Positions 1-6,344 of a stretch of DNA of 9,659 nt are shown here, one piece after another; positions within the stretch are counted from its first letter, which is position 1; each line of letters opens with the position of its first letter. The notes beneath the pieces were generated by a model that was given only the letters and a program-made list of their open reading frames with translations, searched no databases and was not told the DNA's origin. The position numbers and the translations under genes are program-made. Origin of the DNA: Eudoraea sp. (GTDB lineage: Bacteria > Bacteroidota > Bacteroidia > Flavobacteriales > Flavobacteriaceae). The stretch spans positions 1 to 9,659 of the forward strand of contig JAHEBI010000057.1 of assembly GCA_024642325.1 (NCBI GenBank). The letters run 5' to 3'.

Positions 1-663
1 TTGCCATTCGTTCATTTCTTCATAGGTAGCATTATAAGGAAAAACCTTTATATAGGCATCCCTTTTACTCAGATTGCGTAAAATGTTATTCTTAATTCCA
101 ATATCCAATGCGGCTATTTTGTATCGTGAATCCTCGTTTCCAAAAAAATAAGGTTCTGCGGTGGACACTTTTGAAGCAAGTTCCAGTCCTTTCATGTCAG
201 GTACCTTTTTCAGGGATTCCTTTAAATCGTCTATCTTCTGAACTTCAGTGGAGATTACAGCGTTCATTGCTCCCCGGTCCCGAATATGGCTTACCAAAGC
301 TCTGGTATCTACATCCGAAATAGCAAATAAATTACTGGCATCCAAAAAATCCTTTAAACTCTGATCTGCAATTGGTCTTGAATAATCATAGCTGAAATTC
401 TTACATATCAATCCCGATATTTTTACCGAACCTGATTCAACTTCCTCCGTATTGGTCCCGTAATTACCGATGTGGGCATTGGTGGTAACCATGAGTTGAC
501 CAAAATAAGAAGGGTCAGTAAATATCTCCTGGTAACCTGTCATCCCGGTATTAAAACAAACTTCTCCATATGCGGTTCCTTCGTTGTTTCCCACTGACTT
601 ACCAAAGAAAATAGTCCCGTCTTCCAATAATAATAGTGCTTTCTTTTTGGATTGATACTTCAT
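1..663 (-). CDS. carA: Carbamoyl-phosphate synthase small subunit (glutamine amidotransferase), 5' part
   Basis: The minus strand is open from an ATG at 663 to the left edge, giving 221 codons with no stop. The family hydrolyses glutamine and passes ammonia to the CarB large subunit to make carbamoyl phosphate for pyrimidine and arginine synthesis in the cytoplasm. The N-terminal CarA domain is plain: LEDGTIFFGK at about 13-22, FNTGMTGYQEIFTDPSY at about 37-53, AHIGNYGTN at about 63-71, and DVDTRAL at about 117-123. The class I amidotransferase domain begins near residue 182 (YKIAALDIGIKNNILR). The catalytic Cys-His-Glu residues lie beyond the window and cannot be checked; family members are usually about 360-380 residues. 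It follows rplQ on the same strand but a strong terminator separates them, so it is probably its own unit or fed by readthrough. The start matches the family N terminus. No Shine-Dalgarno sequence precedes it. Confidence 0.95.
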   Translation of the reverse strand, partial: MKYQSKKKALLLLEDGTIFFGKSVGNNEGTAYGEVCFNTGMTGYQEIFTDPSYFGQLMVTTNAHIGNYGTNTEEVESGSVKISGLICKNFSYDYSRPIADQSLKDFLDASNLFAISDVDTRALVSHIRDRGAMNAVISTEVQKIDDLKESLKKVPDMKGLELASKVSTAEPYFFGNEDSRYKIAALDIGIKNNILRNLSKRDAYIKVFPYNATYEEMNEWQ

Positions 664-696
664 TTTGTTAAAAGATTATATTAGACAAATAAACAT

Positions 697-734
697 AAAA
701 AAAAGGATAGACTTTTAAGTCTATCCTTTTTTTT
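697..734 (-). terminator. Bidirectional intrinsic terminator after rplQ
   Basis: A perfect inverted repeat, GGATAGACT at 705-713 and AGTCTATCC at 718-726, encloses a four-base loop. It is flanked by eight A on the left and eight T on the right. On either strand this gives a GC-containing stem followed by a U tract, the classic Rho-independent layout. It starts 24 bases past the rplQ stop and ends about 33 bases before carA, so it is well placed to end the long ribosomal transcript. Because of the symmetry it would also stop antisense transcription entering from the carA side. The 94-base spacer holds nothing else that I can support. Confidence 0.9.
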
Positions 735-757
735 ATATTAAAGATTTTATAAACAAT

Positions 758-1429
758 TTATGCTTCAGAATCATTTTTACTTTCTGTTGTGTCTTCCGAA
801 TCTTTGGCTTCAGTCTCGCTTGCTTCGCCCTGAGCGGTCTCAGTTTTTTTAACCTCTTCAGCCTCTTCAGTTTTTACCTCGGCCTCAACTACGGCTTCAG
901 TTTCCTTAATTTCCTCAGCTATGACCTTCTTCGTTTCTTTAACTTCAGCCTTTTCCTTGACTTTTTCTACAATCGCTTCATCGGCCTTAGTACCTCTGCG
1001 GCTTCTGCGTGTTGTTTTCTTCTTGGCTGTTTTTCCAGCATTGTAAACCTCATTAAAATCTACGAGCTCAATCATTGCCATGTCTGCGTTATCACCAAGC
1101 CTGCTCCCCAACTTAATAATTCGGGTATAACCTCCGGCCCGCTGACCTACCTTGTCAGAAACACTCCCAAATAACTCTGTTACCGCATATTTATTCCTCA
1201 GGTTCCTAAACGCGATCCGTCTGTTATGTGTTCCTTTTTCCGTAGTCTGGTTATTTTCAGCTTTGGATTTGGTTATTAATGGCTCTACAAACTGCTTTAA
1301 GGCTTTAGCCTTGGCTACAGTGGTATTGATTCTTTTATGTTCAATCAAAGAACAAGCCATGTTAGCCAACATAGCTTTTCTATGAGCTGACTTTCTTCCT
1401 AAATGATTGACTTTTTTACCGTGTCTCAT
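758..1429 (-). CDS. rplQ: 50S ribosomal protein L17 with long charged C-terminal tail
   Basis: L17 binds 23S rRNA near the polypeptide exit side of the 50S subunit. The conserved core opens with MRHGKKVNHLGRKSAHRKAM, continues through ACSLIEHKRINTTVAKAKAL (about 25-44) and ends with MAMIELVDFNEVYN near residue 130. E. coli L17 is about 127 residues; this protein is 223. The excess is a basic block at about 133-148 (KKK and TRRSRR) followed by an acidic stretch from 150 to 223 with about 26 Asp/Glu against 12 Lys. The tail is low complexity, predicted disordered by composition, and has short internal repeats (EVKTEEA, EVKKTETA). It is the last gene of the alpha part, 56 bases after rpoA across a possible hairpin, with the terminator behind it. 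The reading frame is intact, so I treat the tail as genuine; its role is unknown. Confidence 0.97.
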   Translation of the reverse strand: MRHGKKVNHLGRKSAHRKAMLANMACSLIEHKRINTTVAKAKALKQFVEPLITKSKAENNQTTEKGTHNRRIAFRNLRNKYAVTELFGSVSDKVGQRAGGYTRIIKLGSRLGDNADMAMIELVDFNEVYNAGKTAKKKTTRRSRRGTKADEAIVEKVKEKAEVKETKKVIAEEIKETEAVVEAEVKTEEAEEVKKTETAQGEASETEAKDSEDTTESKNDSEA

Positions 1430-1452
1430 CTTTACTTATATAAATGCTTACT

Positions 1453-1476
1453 AAAAACAGGATAATTCCCGTCTTT
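1453..1476 (-). promoter_or_regulatory. Candidate RNA hairpin between rpoA and rplQ
   Basis: In the minus-strand transcript AAAGACGGGA (1476-1467) can pair with UCCUGUUUUU (1462-1453) around an AUUA tetraloop. That gives ten consecutive pairs including two G-U wobbles. The 3' arm ends in five U, so it resembles a weak, U-tract-in-stem terminator or attenuator. It sits 9 bases after the rpoA stop and 23 before the rplQ start. It may lower expression of rplQ relative to rpoA or protect the upstream mRNA end. This is hand folding only; the stem is AU-rich at its base. Confidence 0.4.
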
Positions 1477-1485
1477 AATGATAAA

Positions 1486-2478
1486 TTAATCCTTATCTAA
1501 TTTGTACTTTGACAGATCCATTCCAAAATTGAGGCCTTTGTTAATAACCAGCTCTTCTAATTCTGTTAATGATTTTTTACCAAAGTTCCTGAATTTCATC
1601 AAATCGTTTTTGTTGAATGAAACCAAATCACCTAATGTATCTACTTCCGCTGCTTTTAAACAGTTCAATGCTCTGACAGAAAGATCCATATCCACCAGTT
1701 TAGTCTTTAAAAGCTGACGCATATGAAGTGATTCTTCATCGTATGTCTCTGTTTGTGCAATTTCATCGGCTTCAAGAGTTATTCGCTCATCTGAAAACAA
1801 CATGAAATGGTGTATAAGTACTTTGGCAGCCTCAGTCAATGCTTCTTTAGGATGAATGGAACCATCGGTAACGATTTCAAATACCAATTTCTCATAATCC
1901 GTCTTTTGCTCAACCCTGAAGTTTTCGATACTGTATTTTACATTCTTTACCGGGGTAAAAATAGAATCTACAGCTATGCTTCCCAAAGGAGCGTTGGACT
2001 TTTTATTTTCTTCTGCAGGCACATAACCACGACCTTTTTCGATAATTATCTCCATATTGATGCTCACCTTTGGATCCATGTTGCAAATAACAAGGTCCGG
2101 GTTTAACACCTGGTAACCGGAAATAAATTTCTGAAAGTCTCCGGCAGTAAGTTCCTGTTTACCACTTACAGATATAGAGACAGTTTCCTCATTCACATCT
2201 TCAATTTGTCTTTTAAATCGAACTTGTTTAAGGTTTAGAATGATTTCGGTGACATCTTCAACAACACCTTCAATAACCGAAAATTCATGCTCTACTTTGT
2301 CAATTCTTACGGATGTAATTGCAAATCCTTCCAAAGAAGAAAGCAATACCCTGCGTAAGGCGTTCCCAACAGTCAAACCGTAACCAGGTTCCAAAGGGCG
2401 AAATTCAAATTTGCCTTCGAAATCTGAGGAATCTATCATTATAACTTTATCGGGCTTCTGAAAATTTAATAATGCCAT
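1486..2478 (-). CDS. rpoA: DNA-directed RNA polymerase subunit alpha
   Basis: The alpha dimer nucleates assembly of the core polymerase and its C-terminal domain contacts DNA and activators. At 330 residues the length is normal. The N-terminal domain (about 1-235) shows PLEPGYGLTVGNALRRVLLSS at about 28-48 split around the conserved dimerisation helix, and KGRGYVPAE at about 148-156. A linker near 236-255 leads to the C-terminal domain with helix-hairpin-helix residues: DLSVRALNCLKAAE at about 265-278 and RNFGKKSLTELEE at about 297-309. Arg269, Asn272, Lys275 and Gly300 match E. coli Arg265, Asn268, Lys271 and Gly296, so the UP-element binding surface looks intact. It lies 19 bases after rpsD and 56 before rplQ, the usual alpha-operon order. 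The ATG follows an A-rich leader without a Shine-Dalgarno sequence. Confidence 0.99.
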   Translation of the reverse strand: MALLNFQKPDKVIMIDSSDFEGKFEFRPLEPGYGLTVGNALRRVLLSSLEGFAITSVRIDKVEHEFSVIEGVVEDVTEIILNLKQVRFKRQIEDVNEETVSISVSGKQELTAGDFQKFISGYQVLNPDLVICNMDPKVSINMEIIIEKGRGYVPAEENKKSNAPLGSIAVDSIFTPVKNVKYSIENFRVEQKTDYEKLVFEIVTDGSIHPKEALTEAAKVLIHHFMLFSDERITLEADEIAQTETYDEESLHMRQLLKTKLVDMDLSVRALNCLKAAEVDTLGDLVSFNKNDLMKFRNFGKKSLTELEELVINKGLNFGMDLSKYKLDKD

Positions 2479-2497
2479 AGTCGGATTTGTGTTGTTT

Positions 2498-3103
2498 TTA
2501 TTTAGAGTATAACTCCACGATTAATTGTTCTTTGATATTCTCTGGAATCTGAATTCTTTCTGGTATGGAAACAAAATTTCCTTCCATTTTATCATTATTC
2601 CAAGTAATCCACTCGTATACACTACTATTCGAATTAAGTGCATCCTGTATGGCCTGAAGAGATTTTGATTTTTCCCTTACCCCTATAACATCACCTGCTT
2701 TTAAGGAATAAGAAGGAATATTTACCAATTCTCCATTAACAGTTATGTGTCTATGTGAAACCAGCTGTCTTGCTCCTCTTCTTGAATTTGCTATTCCCAT
2801 TCTGTAAACTACATTATCCAGGCGTGCTTCGCACAATTGGAGTAGTACTTCACCGGTTACACCTTTACTCCTGTTGGCTGTTGCAAAGAGGTTTCTGAAT
2901 TGCCTCTCCAATATTCCATAGGTGTATTTTGCCTTCTGCTTTTCCATCAACTGGATTGCATACTCCGATTTTTTTCCACGGCGTCTGTTGTTACCATGTT
3001 GTCCCGGGGGATAGTTCTTTTTCTCGAAAGACTTGTCGTCTCCGAAAATTGCCTCGCCGAATTTACGTGCGATCTTTGATTTAGGTCCTGTATATCTTGC
3101 CAT
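2498..3103 (-). CDS. rpsD: 30S ribosomal protein S4 (zinc-independent form)
   Basis: S4 binds the five-way junction of the 16S rRNA 5' domain and starts 30S assembly; in several bacteria it also represses its own mRNA. The 201-residue length and order fit the family: MARYTGPKSKIARKFGE at the start, FEKKNYPPGQHG at about 26-37, YGILERQFRNLF at about 62-73, and the S4 RNA-binding domain at about 93-155 with RLDNVVYRMG and SRRGARQLVSHRHITVNG. The N-terminal region has no zinc-binding cysteine cluster, so this is the C-minus form. The mRNA spacer before it, 101 bases, is the largest inside the cluster and can fold into a nested hairpin. rpoA follows 19 bases later, so any S4 control here might reach rpoA and rplQ as well. 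Confidence 0.99.
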   Translation of the reverse strand: MARYTGPKSKIARKFGEAIFGDDKSFEKKNYPPGQHGNNRRRGKKSEYAIQLMEKQKAKYTYGILERQFRNLFATANRSKGVTGEVLLQLCEARLDNVVYRMGIANSRRGARQLVSHRHITVNGELVNIPSYSLKAGDVIGVREKSKSLQAIQDALNSNSSVYEWITWNNDKMEGNFVSIPERIQIPENIKEQLIVELYSK

Positions 3104-3124
3104 CTTCTTTGTATTTGGAAATGT

Positions 3125-3156
3125 GATTATGAATTAAGGCTTATCCTTCGATAATC
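3125..3156 (-). promoter_or_regulatory. Candidate nested hairpin in the rpsD leader
   Basis: In the transcript GAUUAU (3156-3151) can pair with AUAAUC (3130-3125), and inside it AAGG (3148-3145) with CCUU (3139-3136) around a five-base loop; an unequal internal loop separates the two stems. It ends 21 bases before the rpsD ATG within the 101-base spacer from rpsK. S4 is known to autoregulate through leader RNA in E. coli (ahead of rpsM) and in Bacillus subtilis (ahead of rpsD), which makes a similar role thinkable. The stem is short and AU-rich, and I see no Bacteroidota-type TTTG / TAnnTTTG promoter in this spacer. Confidence 0.3.
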
Positions 3157-3204
3157 GTAATTGCACTTCCTGTGAATTAACCTTATTAAAATATTGTATC
3201 TTAT

Positions 3205-3597
3205 TTAAACTCTTCTTCTTTTGGGTGGTCGGCACCCGTTATGTGGTAGTGGTGTTACATCAATAATCTCTGTAACTTCAATACCTGCATTATGAATTGA
3301 ACGAATAGCGGATTCTCTTCCGTTACCAGGTCCTTTTACATAAACTTTTACTTTTCTTAATCCTGCTTCATGAGCTACTTTGCAACATTCTTCTGCGGCT
3401 ACCTGAGCAGCATATGGAGTATTCTTTTTAGAACCTCTAAATCCCATCTTACCAGCAGATGACCATGAAATAACATCGCCTTTTTTGTTGGTCAAAGAAA
3501 TTATAATGTTATTAAAGGAAGCCGTTACGTGGGCTTCACCAGCCGATTCAACGATTACCTTGCGCTTTTTAGCTCCTTTGGTACTTGTCTTTGCCAT
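3205..3597 (-). CDS. rpsK: 30S ribosomal protein S11
   Basis: S11 sits on the platform of the 30S subunit, contacts the 3' major domain of 16S rRNA and partners with S6/S18 near the mRNA exit. The 130 residues match the usual length. Diagnostic stretches are VTASFNNIIISLTNKKGDV at about 24-42, SSAGKMGFRGSKKNTPYAAQ at about 46-65, VKGPGNGRESAIR at about 87-99 and the basic C terminus PHNGCRPPKRRRV at 118-130. The Asn-Gly pair at 120-121, which is converted to isoaspartate in E. coli S11, is present in that motif. It follows rpsM after 10 bases and precedes the long spacer before rpsD. The ATG matches the family start; there is no clear Shine-Dalgarno sequence. Confidence 0.99.
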   Translation of the reverse strand: MAKTSTKGAKKRKVIVESAGEAHVTASFNNIIISLTNKKGDVISWSSAGKMGFRGSKKNTPYAAQVAAEECCKVAHEAGLRKVKVYVKGPGNGRESAIRSIHNAGIEVTEIIDVTPLPHNGCRPPKRRRV

Positions 3598-3607
3598 ATT
3601 ATGCTAA

Positions 3608-3982
3608 TTATTTAGTTGCCTTTTTCTTATTTGCAACCGTTTTTCTTTTTCCTTTCCTGGTTCTGGAATTATTTTTAGTCCTTTGTCCTCTAAGCGGAAG
3701 TCCGGATCTGTGACGAATTCCCCTATAGCAGCCAATATCCATCAGACGCTTAATATTCAACTGATTTTCAGAACGAAGCTCCCCTTCAATTTTATATGAG
3801 GAAACAGCATCACGAATGCGACCAATTTCATCATCGCTCCAGTCTGATACCTTGCTATCAGGATTCACCTGGGCTTTCTCCAATAACTCCTGTGCTCTGC
3901 TTTTACCGATACCGAAAATATAGGTAAGTGCTATGACACCTCTTTTTTGTTTTGGTATATCTACACCTGCAATTCTTGCCAT
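3608..3982 (-). CDS. rpsM: 30S ribosomal protein S13
   Basis: S13 lies at the top of the 30S head, forms inter-subunit bridges with the 50S subunit (including L5) and its tail contacts P-site tRNA. The 124 residues are typical. Visible landmarks are MARIAGVDIPKQKRGVIALT at the start, YIFGIGKSRAQELL at about 21-34, RGIRHRSGLPLRGQRTKNNS at about 87-106 and a lysine/arginine-rich tail to the C terminus. The start lies only 2 bases after the rpmJ stop, which suggests translational coupling. It is followed by rpsK after 10 bases. In E. coli the S4 repressor site is ahead of this gene; here there is no room for a leader because rpmJ abuts it. Confidence 0.99.
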   Translation of the reverse strand: MARIAGVDIPKQKRGVIALTYIFGIGKSRAQELLEKAQVNPDSKVSDWSDDEIGRIRDAVSSYKIEGELRSENQLNIKRLMDIGCYRGIRHRSGLPLRGQRTKNNSRTRKGKRKTVANKKKATK

Positions 3983-3984
3983 AA

Positions 3985-4101
3985 TTACCCTTGTCTTTGT
4001 TTGAATCTAGGATTCTTTTTATTGATTACGTACAATGTGCCTTTTCTGCGTACTATTTTACAGTCTGCACTTCTTTTTTTTATGGATGCTCTAACTTTCA
4101 T
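3985..4101 (-). CDS. rpmJ: 50S ribosomal protein L36 (zinc-independent form)
   Basis: This 38-codon gene starts at the ATG ending at 4101 and stops with TAA at 3987-3985. The product opens MKVRASIKKRSADCK and ends NKKNPRFKQRQG, the characteristic L36 termini. L36 is a small 50S protein that organises rRNA near the GTPase-associated region and helix 89-91. Zinc-ribbon L36 proteins use three Cys and one His; relative to E. coli, position 11 is Ser, Cys14 is kept, position 27 is Asn and position 33 is Phe, so zinc binding is lost. It sits 10 bases after infA and 2 bases before rpsM, the standard place. Position, length and termini make the call secure. Confidence 0.97.
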   Translation of the reverse strand: MKVRASIKKRSADCKIVRRKGTLYVINKKNPRFKQRQG

Positions 4102-4111
4102 TCTGTCTTTG

Positions 4112-4327
4112 TTAGTATCTATATGTAATTCTTGCTTTTGTTAAATCGTATGGGCTCATCTCCATTTTTACCTTATCCCCGGGTAACAATTTTATGTAAT
4201 GCATACGCATCTTCCCGGAAATATGAGCTGTGACCACATGTCCATTTTCAAGTTCTACACGAAACATTGCATTGGACAAAGCCTCTATAATGGTACCGTC
4301 TTGCTCTATGGATGCTTGCTTGGCCAT
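4112..4327 (-). CDS. infA: Translation initiation factor IF-1
   Basis: IF-1 is a single OB-fold protein that occupies the 30S A site during initiation and helps IF-2 and IF-3 select the initiator tRNA. The 71 residues cover the whole fold: MAKQASIEQDGTIIEALSNA at the start, FRVELENGHVVTAHISGKMR at about 22-41, IKLLPGDKVKMEMSPYDL at about 45-62 and the closing strand KARITYRY. The GDKV and SPYDL blocks are family signatures. It lies 3 bases after secY and 10 before rpmJ; this secY-infA-rpmJ order is common in Bacteroidota and Firmicutes, unlike E. coli where infA is elsewhere. No unusual residues were seen. Confidence 0.99.
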   Translation of the reverse strand: MAKQASIEQDGTIIEALSNAMFRVELENGHVVTAHISGKMRMHYIKLLPGDKVKMEMSPYDLTKARITYRY

Positions 4328-4330
4328 AAC

Positions 4331-5674
4331 CTATGCTACTTTTCGGTTTTTACCTGATTTCATCAATCCGTCATAATGTCTGTTCAACAAGTATGAATTA
4401 ACCTGTTGGACGGTATCAATAGCCACCCCTACCATGATCAGAAGTGATGTACCTCCATAAAACAGAGCCCATCCCGCCTGAATATCCATTAATTTAACCA
4501 CCAGGGCAGGTAATACTGCCAATAATGCAAGGAAAACAGATCCCGGCAAAGTGATTAATGACATTATCTTGTCAAGAAAATCTCCTGTTTCTTTACCTGG
4601 TCTGATGCCCGGTATAAAACCGCCACTTCGTTTCAGATCATCAGCCATTTTATTCGTGGGAACCGTAATAGCCGTATAGAAATAGGTGAATATTATGATT
4701 AGTAATGCGAACAATATATTATAGGCTAAACCAAAAATATCCTGAAACTGTACTTCCATCCACTGGCCTAAAGCCGTATTATTAAAAGTCCTTCCCAATA
4801 AACCCGGCGCGAACATAATTGCTTGTGCAAAAATAATTGGCATTACCCCGGAAGCATTTAATTTTAAGGGGATGTACTGTCTGGATCCGGCAATGTTTTT
4901 TTCATAGCCACCAGACGCAGATCGCCTTGCGTATTGAACCCGTATTCTTCTGGTTGCCATTACCAATAGGACACTAGCCAGAATAACAATAAACCAGAGA
5001 ATAACTTCAATTAACATGAACATAAGTCCACCGGTATTATTTGCTGTCCTGGAAACAAATTCCTGAACAAAAGATTGTGGCATTTTGGCGATTATACCTA
5101 TCATAATCAAAAGGGAAATACCATTCCCAATACCCTTATCGGTAATTTTTTCTCCCAACCACATGGCAAATACACAACCTGTTACCAAAATGATAACTGA
5201 AGGGACTATAAAACTCAAGCCTTTCCCTAAAAGGAATGCACTATCAGGCACACCCAGAGCACCAAGGCTATAGAGATAGGCAGGGGCCTGTACAATACAG
5301 ATCCCAATGGTAAGCCATCTTGTTATCTGGTTTTTTGTTTTTCTACCACTCTCACCTTCCTTGTCTAATTTTTGAAGATAAGGAACTGCGATTCCCATTA
5401 ATTGAACCACAATGGACGCAGAAATATAGGGCATAATACCAAGTGCAAATACAGAAGCATTAGCAAATGCGCCCCCGGTAAAAGCATTTAATATACCCAA
5501 AATACCTTGTTCTGTATTTGAAGATAATTCGGCTAATTGGGAAGTATCAATACCGGGAAGAACAACCTGGGCACCAAAGCGATACACAAGGAGTAAACCT
5601 AAGGTTACGATAATCCTGCCCCTTAGTTCTTCAATTTTCCAGATATTTGATATAACCTCAAAAAATTTCTTCAT
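4331..5674 (-). CDS. secY: Protein translocase channel subunit SecY
   Basis: SecY is the ten-helix inner membrane channel of the Sec translocon, working with SecE, SecG and the SecA motor or the ribosome. The 447-residue protein shows alternating hydrophobic segments throughout. Markers are IEELRGRIIVTLGLLLVYRF at about 14-33, the plug region after GTSQ-like GIDTSQLAEL (41-50), LGIMPYISASIVVQL at about 78-92, GEKITDKGIGNGISLLIM at about 174-191, and the cytoplasmic C5 loop LKRSGGFIPGIRPGKET at about 347-363. Arg358 matches E. coli Arg357, needed for SecA-driven export. The C-terminal tail is short and basic (KSGKNRKVA). It follows rplO after 12 bases and precedes infA by 3, which closes the spc part. 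The first ATG fits the family N terminus. Confidence 0.99.
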   Translation of the reverse strand: MKKFFEVISNIWKIEELRGRIIVTLGLLLVYRFGAQVVLPGIDTSQLAELSSNTEQGILGILNAFTGGAFANASVFALGIMPYISASIVVQLMGIAVPYLQKLDKEGESGRKTKNQITRWLTIGICIVQAPAYLYSLGALGVPDSAFLLGKGLSFIVPSVIILVTGCVFAMWLGEKITDKGIGNGISLLIMIGIIAKMPQSFVQEFVSRTANNTGGLMFMLIEVILWFIVILASVLLVMATRRIRVQYARRSASGGYEKNIAGSRQYIPLKLNASGVMPIIFAQAIMFAPGLLGRTFNNTALGQWMEVQFQDIFGLAYNILFALLIIIFTYFYTAITVPTNKMADDLKRSGGFIPGIRPGKETGDFLDKIMSLITLPGSVFLALLAVLPALVVKLMDIQAGWALFYGGTSLLIMVGVAIDTVQQVNSYLLNRHYDGLMKSGKNRKVA

Positions 5675-5686
5675 AGTCTTCTTTAC

Positions 5687-6139
5687 TTATAAATCTATTG
5701 CTTCACCTCCGGCAGCTTCTATCGCTGCTTTAGCAGTGGCAGTAAATTTATGCACGGTTATTTTGAGAGATGCTTTTAATTCACCACCACCCAATATTTT
5801 AACCAAATCATTTTTATGAGCCAATCCGTTATCCACAAGGTCTTGCACAGTAACAGTTGTTTTAACCACACCTTTATCTGCAAGCTCCTGAAGTCTGTTC
5901 AGATTTATCCCCTGATAATCTTTTCTGTTAATGTTGGTAAAACCAAACTTGGGTACACGTCTTTGCAAAGGCATTTGACCTCCTTCAAAACCAATTTTCC
6001 TGGAATACCCGGATCTTGATTTAGCACCTTTATGCCCTCTGGTTGCAGTACCACCTTTACCAGAACCCTGTCCTCGTCCAATGGTTTTTCCCGCTTTATG
6101 AACAGATCCTTTGGCTGGTTTTAAATTCCCTAAATTCAT
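5687..6139 (-). CDS. rplO: 50S ribosomal protein L15
   Basis: L15 joins late in 50S assembly and threads an extended N-terminal arm into 23S rRNA near the peptidyl transferase region. The 150 residues are typical. The glycine- and lysine-rich arm is clear at about 8-55 (KPAKGSVHKAGKTIGRGQG, then SGKGGTATRGHKGAKSRSG), followed by FEGGQMPLQRRVPKFGF at about 51-67. The globular part includes VKILGGGELKASLKITVHKF at about 113-132, the conserved L15/L18e motif. It follows rpmD after 14 bases and precedes secY by 12. Its base composition and spacing match the neighbours and nothing looks broken. Confidence 0.99.
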   Translation of the reverse strand: MNLGNLKPAKGSVHKAGKTIGRGQGSGKGGTATRGHKGAKSRSGYSRKIGFEGGQMPLQRRVPKFGFTNINRKDYQGINLNRLQELADKGVVKTTVTVQDLVDNGLAHKNDLVKILGGGELKASLKITVHKFTATAKAAIEAAGGEAIDL

Positions 6140-6153
6140 TACACAACTATTTT

Positions 6154-6333
6154 TTATGCTTCTTCTGTAGAAACTAAGTGTTTAACTTTATTGATCATAC
6201 CCATAATATTGGGTGTGTTTTCATGTTCCACAACATGACCAATCCTATGCAATCCAAGAGCCTCCAGAGTTCTTTTCTGATTTTGTGGCCTTTTAATGCT
6301 ACTTTTTACCTGCTTAACTCTAATCTTTGACAT
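6154..6333 (-). CDS. rpmD: 50S ribosomal protein L30
   Basis: This 59-codon gene begins at the ATG ending at 6333 and stops with TAA at 6156-6154. L30 is a small 50S protein with a ferredoxin-like fold that binds 23S rRNA beside 5S rRNA. The sequence follows the family throughout: MSKIRVKQVKSSIKRPQNQK at 1-20, RTLEALGLHRIGHVVEHENT at 21-40, then PNIMGMINKVKHLVSTEEA. The RTLEALGL and NTP..MGMI blocks are diagnostic. It lies 11 bases after rpsE and 14 before rplO, its standard position in the spc operon. It is easily missed because of its size, but it fills the spacer of about 200 bases between those genes. Confidence 0.98.
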   Translation of the reverse strand: MSKIRVKQVKSSIKRPQNQKRTLEALGLHRIGHVVEHENTPNIMGMINKVKHLVSTEEA

Positions 6334-6344
6334 ACTCTTGCTAC

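Noticed and set aside
108..323. Plus-strand open frame of 71 codons opposite carA
   Set aside because: It lies antisense within a clearly conserved carA reading frame, and its translation resembles no family I know.
686..693. Minus-strand TTTATTTG, similar to the Bacteroidota -7 element TAnnTTTG, as a carA promoter
   Set aside because: It differs at the important second base and no TTTG-like -33 element lies at the right distance; upstream is only the terminator stem and T tract.
838..880. Short imperfect repeats as a possible mobile or CRISPR-like repeat
   Set aside because: They lie inside the intact rplQ frame and are explained by the Glu/Lys/Thr repeat composition of the L17 tail.
1152..1385. 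Plus-strand open frame of 77 codons with hydrophobic stretches opposite rplQ
   Set aside because: It is the antisense shadow of the conserved L17 core; the hydrophobic look follows from the complement of Lys/Arg/Asn-rich codons.
3947..4144. Plus-strand open frame of 65 codons spanning rpmJ and the ends of rpsM and infA
   Set aside because: It covers three well-supported minus-strand genes, and the apparent membrane character comes from the complement of basic codons in rpmJ.
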